NCBI GenBank assembly: GCA_021803345.1
Contig: JAJZLS010000088.1
Coordinates: forward strand, 1-64,000
Source of the DNA: Actinomycetes bacterium
GTDB taxonomy: Bacteria; Actinomycetota; Acidimicrobiia; Acidimicrobiales; Acidimicrobiaceae
Direction of reading: 5' to 3'
DNA: 64,000 nt
Both the position numbers and the translations under genes were made by a program. The notes under the pieces were generated by a model. The model was not told the origin of the DNA, ran no database searches, and saw only the letters and a program-made list of their open reading frames with translations. Positions 45,748-54,187 of this stretch are shown here, piece after piece; positions within the stretch are counted from its first letter, which is position 1, and each line of letters opens with the position of its first letter.

Positions 45748-46890
45748 ATGGATCAAAAGCAATTTGAGGTTTTGCGCGCTGAAATTGAAGACTATGTCCG
45801 AGGCCCCGCTGAAGAGTTTGGAGAAGAGATAGAGAAGACCCACCTTGTGCCGCGGCGACTTTGGGAAGACCTGAGCAGCCGTGGCTACCTGCGTTTGGCT
45901 GCACCGAAGGAATATGGTGGGATGGGAATTGCTCTCACCCGCTATGTGGATCTTTTGGAGATATTTTCTATGGCACATGCCTCGATAAGAATGATTGTGC
46001 ACGTTAGTAATGGCATTTGGCGGGCGATTGATAGATTTGCAACAGCCGAGCAACGGGACATGTTTGTAAAACCACAGGTTAATGGGGACATTCGAGTTGC
46101 ATTTACGCTCACGGAGCCCACTGCGGGAACCGGTGCTGATATACGCACTAGTGTGGTACGGCGAGGGGACACCTATTTCCTTTCAGGTGAAAAACATCTA
46201 ATAACTTTTGGAGTCAACTGTGATTACTGGCTTTTGTTTGCCCGACTTGAGAGAACTATCGGACAGGACGGAGTCGTCGCATTGATGGTCGATAGGAATT
46301 CTCCCGGGGTAACAGTAAATTCCATGCCCGACTCCATGGGTGTAAGAGGAACCGATCACGCGCATCTGATTTTTGACGGCACGCCTGTACCGATTGCAAA
46401 TCGCTTAGGTGATGAAGGTCAAGGCCTTGAGGTTGCTTTTAGTGGATTTCTCACCCCAAGCCGCATTTGTGTGGCTATGAGCTGCGTAGGATTGGCCCGA
46501 AGGGCTCAGGAACTGGCTGTGGAGCATGCCAAAAAACGACACACATTCGGCAAACCGTTGGCTTCCCGCCAGTCAATTGCCTTTGCTCTTGCAGAAAATG
46601 CGACTGATATTGAAGCTGCTCGACAGTTAGTCAAATATGCCGCTTCCCGATTTGAAGAGGGTGACCAGTTGGACACCATGTATGCCTCAATGGCAAAACT
46701 CAATGCAGTGGATATGCTGACTCGAGTTACCGATAAGGCGCTCCAGATTCATGGCGGTATTGGATACTGGGAACCGAATCCGATCGAAAGAATCTATCGT
46801 GACGCAAGGGCACAAAGGTTCGAAGAGGGCACAAATGAAGTGCAAAAGGCTCTGGTATCTCGAGCCATATTAACAAATGTCGATCAGTAA
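45748..46890 (+). CDS. Acyl-CoA dehydrogenase family protein
   Basis: 380 residues, standard length, with AAAGGAAAGGATG before the ATG. ACAD features: FTLTEPTAGTGADIRTSVVR (FAD/substrate loop), HTFGKPLASRQSIAFALAE, LQIHGGIGYWEPNPIERIYRDAR and the C-terminal R-F-E-E-G-T-N-E-V-Q-K, where the Glu of EGT is in the place of the catalytic base. It follows the ligase gene by 53 bases. In a cyclohexane-carboxyl-CoA type pathway such an enzyme would act on ring-CoA intermediates; ordinary short-chain acyl-CoA oxidation is the other possibility. Confidence 0.9.
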   Translation: MDQKQFEVLRAEIEDYVRGPAEEFGEEIEKTHLVPRRLWEDLSSRGYLRLAAPKEYGGMGIALTRYVDLLEIFSMAHASIRMIVHVSNGIWRAIDRFATAEQRDMFVKPQVNGDIRVAFTLTEPTAGTGADIRTSVVRRGDTYFLSGEKHLITFGVNCDYWLLFARLERTIGQDGVVALMVDRNSPGVTVNSMPDSMGVRGTDHAHLIFDGTPVPIANRLGDEGQGLEVAFSGFLTPSRICVAMSCVGLARRAQELAVEHAKKRHTFGKPLASRQSIAFALAENATDIEAARQLVKYAASRFEEGDQLDTMYASMAKLNAVDMLTRVTDKALQIHGGIGYWEPNPIERIYRDARAQRFEEGTNEVQKALVSRAILTNVDQ

Positions 46891-46892
46891 GA

Positions 46893-46924
46893 ATCGATAG
46901 CAGCAATTCCTATCGATAGATTTT
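46893..46924 (+). terminator. Candidate terminator of the EPSPS-like operon
   Basis: Perfect 8-bp arms ATCGATAG (46893-46900) and CTATCGAT (46910-46917), nine-base loop, then AGATTTT. Located two bases after the acyl-CoA dehydrogenase stop and before the convergent LLM gene, so it is well placed. The T-run is short. Confidence 0.55.
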
Positions 46925-47117
46925 CCTGCCAGGTGAGCACCAGCGTTCGCTTGGCAGCAACTGAGCGGTTAGTTGCCAGTTTGGCGTATCAAAATTACCG
47001 ACAATTTCGCCGCAGCGGGAATGGCGGCATGATTGCGAGATTTTGGGGCCTGATATACAATTTTTGGGTTAGTCTGAGCACTTCGATAGTCAGTAAATGT
47101 AGCAATGTTATCTTTGA

Positions 47118-48053
47118 CTATAGTGAGTCGTTTTTTAGTGACTGGTTTATCTCGCCAAGGATATCTATTTGGGACTCGAAGTCGCCAACAGGTATAATCG
47201 AAATGTCGGAAGCTCCTCTTTGCACAAAGTCAGCAATCCTCTCTTTGACTTCCTCTTGACTGCCCGTTATGGTGAAGCGCTCAAATCTCTCGAATGGAAC
47301 CTGATAAAAGGATTGCATTGCCTGGGCCAGGCTTTCCTGTGCCTGTTTTTTCTTGCCTACGCAAGCCCAAATAACCATTCCCGAACCTACGTTCCTCATA
47401 GATATTTTGGATAGTTCATCGAGCCTGGATTTGAGCGAGGAGAACTTATCGGGAGTTAGAAAAATGCCATCCCAGCGGTTGCCAACTTTGGCTGCTCTAT
47501 TCAGGGCTCGGTCTGAACGGCCTCCGATAACTATTGGGGGAAAAGGAGTTTGTATCGGTAGGGACCGGCTTTGCAGACCTTTAATTTGGAAATGCTTTCC
47601 ATCGAAATTAACGCAGTCTCCTCTCCACAGTGAGGTAATGATTTCGAGAGATTCGTCGGTTCGGTCACCTCTGCTGCGGATATCGATTCCCATGGATTCG
47701 AACTCCGCAGGCCATTCTCCGCCCACACCAACTCCAAGTTCAATTCTTCCATTTGAGAGTATATCAAGGGAGGTAAATGCGTGGGCTATTTGGACTGGGT
47801 GGCGAAGGGGAACTACCATGACTTGAACTGCAACTCTTATTTGGCTGGTAGATTCGCAGAGTGTAGCAAGACAAACAATTGGATCAAAGGTTTCCACGTG
47901 GGAGGCAATCAGGTGGTCACTTATTCCAACCCTATGAAAGCCCGCTTGCTCGACATGTTTGCCAAGTTTGGATAAGCTGGGAAGCTTGAAAGAAGAGTTT
48001 GGGGTACCAACAAGGAGTATACCGAGATTTACCCGATGGGTTTTTTCTGACAT
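47118..48053 (-). CDS. LLM class (F420-dependent type) oxidoreductase
   Basis: 311 residues, with AAAAGG before the ATG. Same subfamily as the 40158 gene: V-G-I-S-D-H-L-I, R-I-E-L-G-V-G-V-G-G-E-W-P-A-E-F, and VIGGRSDRALNRAAKVGNRWDG are nearly the same. It converges on the ligase/dehydrogenase operon. It probably serves the same pathway as the other LLM genes, as a flavin/F420 reductase or dehydrogenase, but there is no direct evidence for the substrate. Confidence 0.88.
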   Translation of the reverse strand: MSEKTHRVNLGILLVGTPNSSFKLPSLSKLGKHVEQAGFHRVGISDHLIASHVETFDPIVCLATLCESTSQIRVAVQVMVVPLRHPVQIAHAFTSLDILSNGRIELGVGVGGEWPAEFESMGIDIRSRGDRTDESLEIITSLWRGDCVNFDGKHFQIKGLQSRSLPIQTPFPPIVIGGRSDRALNRAAKVGNRWDGIFLTPDKFSSLKSRLDELSKISMRNVGSGMVIWACVGKKKQAQESLAQAMQSFYQVPFERFERFTITGSQEEVKERIADFVQRGASDISIIPVGDFESQIDILGEINQSLKNDSL

Positions 48054-48216
48054 GTTTTACCTTTTGCTGCTTGGACTTGTATTTGTTGTATTGTAATTTG
48101 CTGGTCAATCGGCGATTGATTCTGGTGGTCCAGTTGGAGTGAATCTCTATTTATAAGCTTTGTCTTTGGCAATGTCAATTGCTGGTGAAGATGCGACTTG
48201 TTGACAAGTTGTGCCG

Positions 48217-49227
48217 TCAGAAGTCAATTTCACTTCCGTTCCAACGGACAATTACGCTGCCCCAAGTAAGACCGGCTCCGAATCCGGACATCAATAACAG
48301 GTCCCCAGGGTGGAGTCTTCCCTGCTCGGCTGCTTCAGCTAGGGCAAGGGGTATGGATGCTGACGATATATTTCCAGTGCGGTCAATTGTTATTATCGTA
48401 CGATCGATAGGTATATTGATGCGCTCGCCAACTGCCTCAATAATTCTCAGGTTTGCCTGATGCGGAATGAACCAGTTAATCTGGTTTGCATCCAGCCTAG
48501 CCCTGGCTAGAGCTTTTTTGGCGGATTCTGCAGTTGCCCTGACGGCACGTTTGAAAACTTCCCGTCCGTCCATGACCACAAAGCTATTGTGGTTTCGATA
48601 GAGAAACTTTGAGGCGTAGCCGTCTGAACCCAGATCCCATGCGAGGATATCACTTTGAAACTCAACTTTATTGTTGGCCGATGCCGTGCCGTCTCGATAT
48701 GTATCTCTAATTATGCTCTCTTTTGATTCGACCAGACAGGCACCGGCTCCGTCTCCGAAAAGGATTGCGGTGCCGCGATCATTCTGATCGACGATTTTAG
48801 AAACGGTGTCAGAAGCAATGACTAGCACCCTGTCCATTCCGGTTGCAATAAATCCATTGGCTGCCACCAATGCATATATGAACCCGGAGCAACCAGAATT
48901 CAAATCGAAAACCCCACACTCAAGGCTTAAGGCATCCTGTACGTAGGCGGCTGTAGCAGGTACCGGGGGATCTGGGGTGTTGGTAGAGACTATTAGTACG
49001 TCAATCCGGGAAAGTATTTCACCAGATCGATCCGAGGCAGATTTAAGTGCCTGGGCTCCAGCTTGAATGGCAAGTTCAATTGTTGTTCCACCGATTCTAC
49101 GCTCTTTGATTCCGGTTCGTTCTGTAATCCAGCTGTCGGAGGTGTCTAGCCTGGCCTCTAGATCAGAATTGGTAACGACTGTCTCGGGCAAAGCCATACC
49201 CCATCCTGTGATGGTGGAATTCTTCAT
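48217..49227 (-). CDS. fabH: 3-oxoacyl-ACP synthase III (KAS III, FabH)
   Basis: 336 residues, GAGGT before the ATG. The Cys-His-Asn triad is intact: C113 in DLNSGCSGF, H256 in WFIPHQANLRI, N286 in TGNISSAS. FabH starts fatty acid (or polyketide) chains by condensing an acyl-CoA with malonyl-ACP, and its pocket sets which starter unit enters. No other fab genes (fabD, acpP, fabF) adjoin it, so it may be a dedicated extra KAS III feeding a special starter from the neighbouring acyl-CoA genes rather than the housekeeping copy. Confidence 0.92.
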   Translation of the reverse strand: MKNSTITGWGMALPETVVTNSDLEARLDTSDSWITERTGIKERRIGGTTIELAIQAGAQALKSASDRSGEILSRIDVLIVSTNTPDPPVPATAAYVQDALSLECGVFDLNSGCSGFIYALVAANGFIATGMDRVLVIASDTVSKIVDQNDRGTAILFGDGAGACLVESKESIIRDTYRDGTASANNKVEFQSDILAWDLGSDGYASKFLYRNHNSFVVMDGREVFKRAVRATAESAKKALARARLDANQINWFIPHQANLRIIEAVGERINIPIDRTIITIDRTGNISSASIPLALAEAAEQGRLHPGDLLLMSGFGAGLTWGSVIVRWNGSEIDF

Positions 49228-49583
49228 AAGCTACCTCGCCAATTAGTTAGTTCGGAAAGTTGTGAGCCTTGGATGTCAAGATTCACAAGAAATATCTTCG
49301 TCATAACATTCCCACTTCAAATCTCATAAAGTTGAATTTGCAGATAGGTCTTCACCTATTCAAGTAGATTGCTGTCTAATACAATTCTTCTACGACTTGC
49401 ATTGTTATTCAACTTAATACAGGGATCTTGTGATGCTGGCACAGAAATTTTCCAGCTCGGTTCACCCGCTTTTGAATAATTCCGCTGTCTCAAGGTAAGT
49501 TTGGCGGCCTCAATTGGCCGAGTATGAGCCTAACTTTTTTCTGGTTATCGACTGGCTGAGTCTTTGCATTTGGAGAGGTTTTA
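49228..49583. other. Promoter region of fabH and end of the MFS gene
   Basis: About 355 bases between two minus-strand genes. It contains the fabH promoter somewhere upstream of 49227. No RNA, repeat or gene seen; a + strand frame at 49514-49732 is antisense to the MFS gene end and not credible. Confidence 0.35.
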
Positions 49584-50786
49584 TTAAGAGGTTGGTTCAC
49601 GATGTGGTTGAGCTAACGAGACTAATGCTCCCAGGGCCAGGACAATGGTCGAAAGTTCGAGTCCTAATTTTACTCCGGCAGGGCCATTGGAGAGTGCACC
49701 TGCCATTACAGGACCTAGGGACTGTCCGATAGCAAAGGAGATCGTCAATACTGCAATTGCCGATGTCCAGTGATGGGGAAGAAGCGTTTTACGCGCTACA
49801 GTTGTAACCGCAGTTACCACAGATAAGAATGTTCCTCCGAAAATTACTGCAGAACTAAAAACGAATAGCGGTTGGTTGGATATCAAAGGAAGCATGGAAC
49901 CAATGGCTAGGACTCCCATGACAAGCGCTATTCCCTTACCTCCTTTTAAGAGTTCCAAAGGTTTGGACCAGGTAAAGCTAGCCAGGATTGCCGATACTCC
50001 CAGGACAACCCAGAAGCTGGAAAGCTCCAGGGAATGGGCTCCTTGATTTTTTAGGTAGGCGATAATGAAAGTCATGTAGGCGATATATCCGACTCCGAAT
50101 AGGGCGTATGAACTTATTGCCGCCTTAAGTTTCGATTTTGCCCAATTGTCGTTGCCGATTGGTGCGGCTGGAAGTTCGCCTGAGGCAATGGCTGCAGGTA
50201 TGCACGCTAAGAGTCCACAGAAAGCAAGAACCCCTAATATTATCCAGCTCCAACGCCAAGCAGAAGCCGCAGGGAGGGATCCAACCAAATTTGGGATTGC
50301 TATACCAGAGAGGGCGATACCGATTCCGCCTCCAGAAAAGTAGATTCCTAAAATTACAGCAGAATGGGTTTGTGACTTTCTTCTCCCTAATTCCGAAGCT
50401 AGACCAGCTCCGGTGATAAAAGTTACTGCTCCAGCGACTCCGGAGATAAGCCTAAATAGCGATAATAACAATAAATTTGAGGATATTGGCGTGGCTAAAA
50501 TTGATGCGGTGGTTATGGAGGTTGCGTATATGAACGCTTTTCGTCCACCCAATTTTCGGTCTATCGGTGATGCTAGTATTGCCCCGAAGAGGTATCCTAG
50601 AGCGTTTAAGGTATTCATTACTCCAGCGGTAGTGAAAGACCACGAAAGAGCCGATTTCATATCTGGCAATACCAGTGCATATGCAAATCGAGCTAGCCCC
50701 AGGGCAATGGCTGGCCCAAATGCGAGTCCAAGTGCTGTCAAGTATGTTTTGGTATGGTTATTTCTGGCTAAGTTTGATCGAACCAT
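49584..50786 (-). CDS. MFS transporter, YbfB/YjiJ-like family
   Basis: 400 residues from the ATG at 50786, which has AAAGGAAATC upstream; a longer frame to 50816 has no site. About twelve hydrophobic segments. The N-terminus GLAFGPAIALGLARFAYALVLPDMKSAL and DRKLGGRKAFIYAT are typical for the YbfB/YjiJ group of MFS exporters. The substrate is unknown; location suggests export of a product or intermediate of the adjacent acyl-CoA/FabH genes, but that is only guilt by association. Confidence 0.85.
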   Translation of the reverse strand: MVRSNLARNNHTKTYLTALGLAFGPAIALGLARFAYALVLPDMKSALSWSFTTAGVMNTLNALGYLFGAILASPIDRKLGGRKAFIYATSITTASILATPISSNLLLLSLFRLISGVAGAVTFITGAGLASELGRRKSQTHSAVILGIYFSGGGIGIALSGIAIPNLVGSLPAASAWRWSWIILGVLAFCGLLACIPAAIASGELPAAPIGNDNWAKSKLKAAISSYALFGVGYIAYMTFIIAYLKNQGAHSLELSSFWVVLGVSAILASFTWSKPLELLKGGKGIALVMGVLAIGSMLPLISNQPLFVFSSAVIFGGTFLSVVTAVTTVARKTLLPHHWTSAIAVLTISFAIGQSLGPVMAGALSNGPAGVKLGLELSTIVLALGALVSLAQPHREPTS

Positions 50787-50882
50787 GATTTCCTTTGATT
50801 GATCTAGGGAACCCAAAAGTTTCTGAATGGGATCGGGGTAATGCGTTCGATGATTTTCAACTATGAAAAATCTACCCTGTAG

Positions 50883-51386
50883 TCAAGGATGGTTGGAGAT
50901 CATTATAAGAAGATTCAGGTATTGGCAGTAGTTGGTTAGTGCGTACTTCTTTAGGGAGTCGAGAATCTCATCTGGGAATTTCGATAGGTTATCTAAAAAT
51001 TGGTATACCTGATCCTTTTTTAGGCGAGTTCCGAAGTTGCGATTGAGAAACGGAAGTGTGCGGATTTTAGATACAGGATGAAGGATCCTGGCTATGACCA
51101 GATAGCGCAGAAGTGAGGGATTGGGAGATGATATTTGGATACGATCAACTAAGACACCAAGGACCAGATCTGCACCTTGGTGAAACTCACCAACGGTTCT
51201 AAGACCTGTCACATCTTGATACCTGGGAAATTCAAGTTCCAACTGATTCTTATGCTTTAGCCTATGAACAGTTTCTTCTTCCAAACTCCGTTTTCCAGTT
51301 GCTTGTCCATGATTCGAACACGGACGGTTTCTTGTCATCTCGATTTGTTGATAGACACTTAAACTAATAATTGGTGAGGTACCCAT
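50883..51386 (-). pseudogene. IS1634-like transposase, N-terminal fragment
   Basis: 167 codons. The segment LLRYLVIARILHPVSKIRTLPFL and the following K-D-Q-V-Y-Q-F-L-D-N-L-S match the N-terminal region of IS1634-type DDE transposases (LxRxLVISRLxxPxSKLKT...IYRFLDKL). The DDE catalytic domain that should follow is missing and the frame stops soon after. No clear terminal repeats were found. It is a dead remnant located next to the isolated sigma factor gene. Confidence 0.6.
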
Positions 51387-51450
51387 AGGTACCCAAGAAT
51401 TTAGAGAAGCAACTCATAAATATCCATGTCAGAGAGTTAATGCTGATGCC

Positions 51451-51747
51451 CTAAAGGTAGAAATCATGGTTTTTGGGTAAAGAACACTTGCCTGACTGTG
51501 ACTTGGGTAATTCACGGTTTGCGAAGTTATAAATGCTTAGCGAATCTAAGATTTTTAGCAGAATTGTGCTTTTAAAAATCGTATCGATTGATACCCATTT
51601 GAAAGATTCTAGGCCATGTAATTGAAATAAACAATTGTATTGCTTTTTGGCAATCGAATAGATTGGATTCATATTCAGATGGTGCGCAGCTGCGATAATC
51701 TTAGACCATAGGAGTTCAGCTGCTCCTCTTATTTGCCGGTATATCAA
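51451..51747 (-). CDS. Hypothetical protein (98 aa) after the sigma gene
   Basis: Not recognised. The frame begins three bases after the stop of the sigma factor gene with a TTG and no clear ribosome site. Composition is protein-like, with several aromatic residues, but a chance frame is possible. Confidence 0.3.
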   Translation of the reverse strand: MIYRQIRGAAELLWSKIIAAAHHLNMNPIYSIAKKQYNCLFQLHGLESFKWVSIDTIFKSTILLKILDSLSIYNFANRELPKSQSGKCSLPKNHDFYL

Positions 51748-51750
51748 AAG

Positions 51751-52569
51751 TTATTGAATCTGGTTCTCGAGTTCTATTCTCAAGTTTCTGAGTCCTTGGT
51801 GAATTAATTGGGTGACGCGGGATCTGTCTATTCCCAAGGTCTCGGCGATCTCGCTCTTCTGAAATCCTTCTAGATAGTGCAGTACTAAGACTTGACGCTG
51901 GCGTTCTGTCAGTCTGAAAAGTGCAGACTTTACCATGTTCCTCATCGATGATAGGTCAGCAGCTTCACTTGGATCTGACGCAGCGGGCGTCGGTGAGTTG
52001 ATCCTATCTTCGGTGATCATGGACAATGGAACCAAATAGCTTGAAGAGACGGTGATATCGTCAATTTCCAGGATTTCTTCTACCGAAGTTTCGAGATGAG
52101 CGGCTATTTCCTTTATCGTGGGTGTTCGATGGAGTTCGATTTCTAAGGATTCTCGAGCAATTTGATAAGTGCGGACTCTGGCTCGCATTCTCTTAGGAAG
52201 AATGTCCTCTTGCCTGAGCTGATCGATGATGGCACCCTGGATTCGTATGGTAGCGTAGGTGGAAAACTTAAAGCCATTGGTGGGATCGTATCGTTCCACA
52301 GCGTTTATTAATCCCAACTGTCCGCTTGAACAAATCTCTTCGATCGACTGAAATGACCGCATACCTTTAGAGATTCGACTCCCAACTAATCTAACCAGCG
52401 GCGCGTAAAATAATACAAGTCGATTTCTATTTGTAATTGATCGATTATTAAAATAATCAATCCAAAGTTGATCAGCTGTTACTTCTGTCGTGATCTTTTC
52501 GGCAGTAACATCATCTTCTATAAACACGCTCCCAACCTTCTTATTCCCGCCAATAAAGAGATCATTCAA
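51751..52569 (-). CDS. fliA: FliA/WhiG-type sigma factor (sigma-28 family)
   Basis: 272 residues. Sigma-70 family without region 1: region 2 with NRNRLVLFYAPLVRLVGSRI and FKFSTYATIRIQGAIIDQLRQED (the -10 reading helix), region 3 with RARVRTYQIARESLEIEL, and region 4 with LTERQRQVLVLHYLEGFQKSEIAETLGIDRSRVTQLIHQGL (helix-turn-helix for the -35). This set is the motility sigma type; WhiG of sporulating actinobacteria is a close relative, but with a full flagellar cluster the motility role is more likely. It stands far from the other flagellar genes and has no anti-sigma factor (FlgM) gene beside it. Confidence 0.87.
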   Translation of the reverse strand: MNDLFIGGNKKVGSVFIEDDVTAEKITTEVTADQLWIDYFNNRSITNRNRLVLFYAPLVRLVGSRISKGMRSFQSIEEICSSGQLGLINAVERYDPTNGFKFSTYATIRIQGAIIDQLRQEDILPKRMRARVRTYQIARESLEIELHRTPTIKEIAAHLETSVEEILEIDDITVSSSYLVPLSMITEDRINSPTPAASDPSEAADLSSMRNMVKSALFRLTERQRQVLVLHYLEGFQKSEIAETLGIDRSRVTQLIHQGLRNLRIELENQIQ

Positions 52570-53325
52570 TATCTGCTATGACAATGTGGTCACCATCCAT
52601 AATCGTCATAGTCTTAGCCTTATATGAATGTCTACTTAGAAAATACTCATAAAAGTATATCTTGGCTTCGGCGAAAATTCTCAGATAAGCAGGTTTGCCA
52701 CATGTTGTGGTAGTGAAAACGTGGAAAATGTTAAAAAACTCTTATGGTGAGCTTATTTTTATCACTTTCAGTGAAAATTGTAAGTTAGTTCCAACCGTAT
52801 GCCATGGTTTCCTTTCTATAGCGCTGGTACGGGGTTGGGGACTTATTTGAGAGCACGGATTAGAGATTTGCGGCCTTTTTGGTCATAGGCATACCTTTGA
52901 GGACTGCGGATAGAGCCTCAATTTTGCCTCTGGCTGGCTAGGAAGGATTTGGTAGTGCTGTAGGGCTTGCTGTTGTTATTGTAGCTTTCACAAAGCAGCA
53001 CCGTAGCTGGTGAATCCCCATTAGGAAACGTTGTAATAGATGGGTCGATGAGATAACTAAATTGAGGTTTCCCTAATTTAGTTATCGGCTTTAACTTTAA
53101 ATCAAATTCCATGTCATTGTAACCGGTCACATTTATTCGATTCGAGATACAGCAACTCCGTTTGGTGTATCTAGTAAATTCTTCAGGTCTCAACCGGGCT
53201 TCTGAAGGTTCTTTTAAACAGTGCTCTTTAGGAGCCTTCGAAGTTTAGCGTCTAGAGTTCTCATGCATCGGCCTCTCTTCGTTTGTTTAAAATTGTGTCA
53301 CAAACAGACGACTAGGCAGCGATAA
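52570..53325. other. Gene-poor region upstream of the sigma gene
   Basis: About 755 bases. Promoter of the sigma gene presumably lies near 52580-52750, where the sequence is AT-rich. A minus-strand frame at 52918-53193 (91 codons) has no protein-like features and contains the inverted repeat at 53052-53086, so I do not call it. Confidence 0.35.
53052..53086. repeat. Perfect 12-bp inverted repeat
   Basis: Arms GATAACTAAATT (53052-53063) and AATTTAGTTATC (53075-53086), 11-base spacer. It shares the sequence AGTTATCGGC with the inverted repeat at 36735. It is 240 bases beyond the end of the PanB-like gene. It may end that operon's transcript or be a protein-binding site. Confidence 0.5.
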
Positions 53326-54153
53326 TCATGGGAAGGGAATTCCGCCTTTAATTTGTTTAGCAGCCCTTACATCCTCGGAATAGGCGCTTATAGCCTCGTA
53401 GGTAAGTTTGGCTACATTAACATAGGCATCCGCTGGTTCTTTATCCAACCCACCTGCTGCATAGCCAATCGCGGAAGTTACCATTCGGATACGTCCGTCG
53501 AGCCACGGGCCCCCTCCAAATCCACCCAGCACTGGAATGCTCACAGCTTTTGCGACTGCTGCACCAACAATCGGTCCGGAATTTGTGAAATTTAGCAGGG
53601 AGGCGCCGGCCTTTTCAAGCATTTGCGCCTCTTTAATAAGTTCTTCAGTCATCTCAACCGGAACCTGGGACGCGGCCGATGGAGTGGTGCTGTATTCAAG
53701 CCCATATTTTAGAGCAGTTTGCGGTGTTATCCCGAACTGGGCGAATACCGGGATTCCCGCTCGGTTGATAGCGGTTACTGCCTCTGGAAAATCAGATGCA
53801 CCATCAAGCTTTACTATGTCGACTCCGGCCTCCTTTACCAACCGGATCGCTGCCTCGACTGCACAATCCACACCTTGTTGAAGCGGGCCATAAGGAAAGT
53901 CACAGCTCAAAATCGCCCTTTTGACTCCTCGACGGACAGCCTGAGCCACCACAAGTATTTGCTCCATGGTGATTTCAAGAGGATGAGGTTGTCCCCATAA
54001 ATTGATTCCCACCGTGTCGCCTACTGAAACAAGATCCACTCCGGCTCTATCTACGATGCGGGCGATCTGGTAGTCCCATGCCACAACACCGACAATTTTC
54101 TTGCCTTCGCTCTTCATAACCTGCAGTGATGGAATCGTGACTTTTTGATCCAT
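53326..54153 (-). CDS. PanB-like protein (ketopantoate hydroxymethyltransferase family), probably changed function
   Basis: 275 residues, with GAAAGG before the ATG. The TIM-barrel PanB fold is evident: VGVVAWDYQIARIVD, LVSVGD with metal-binding D46, CDFPYG with D85, and IVKLDGA, where E114 of E. coli PanB is D117. The catalytic Glu181 of PanB (LVLECVP) is missing: the matching segment is LLNFTNSG, Thr190. So standard ketopantoate formation is doubtful. The gene ends an operon of aromatic-acid catabolism, and I infer a lyase/aldolase-type reaction there. A housekeeping panB is not in the window. Confidence 0.75.
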   Translation of the reverse strand: MDQKVTIPSLQVMKSEGKKIVGVVAWDYQIARIVDRAGVDLVSVGDTVGINLWGQPHPLEITMEQILVVAQAVRRGVKRAILSCDFPYGPLQQGVDCAVEAAIRLVKEAGVDIVKLDGASDFPEAVTAINRAGIPVFAQFGITPQTALKYGLEYSTTPSAASQVPVEMTEELIKEAQMLEKAGASLLNFTNSGPIVGAAVAKAVSIPVLGGFGGGPWLDGRIRMVTSAIGYAAGGLDKEPADAYVNVAKLTYEAISAYSEDVRAAKQIKGGIPFP

Positions 54154-54187
54154 TTAGATCCTTTCGAGTGTTGAAATAATCTAAGCT

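Noticed and set aside
46933..47259. Plus-strand frame of 108 codons between the ACAD and LLM genes
   Set aside because: No ribosome site, no family pattern, and its end is antisense to the LLM gene.
52918..53193. 91-codon minus-strand frame
   Set aside because: It contains a 24-base perfect palindrome in its middle and has no recognisable protein pattern.
53326..54153. Pantothenate synthesis gene panB
   Set aside because: The catalytic Glu is absent and the gene belongs to an aromatic-acid operon; no panC or panD nearby.
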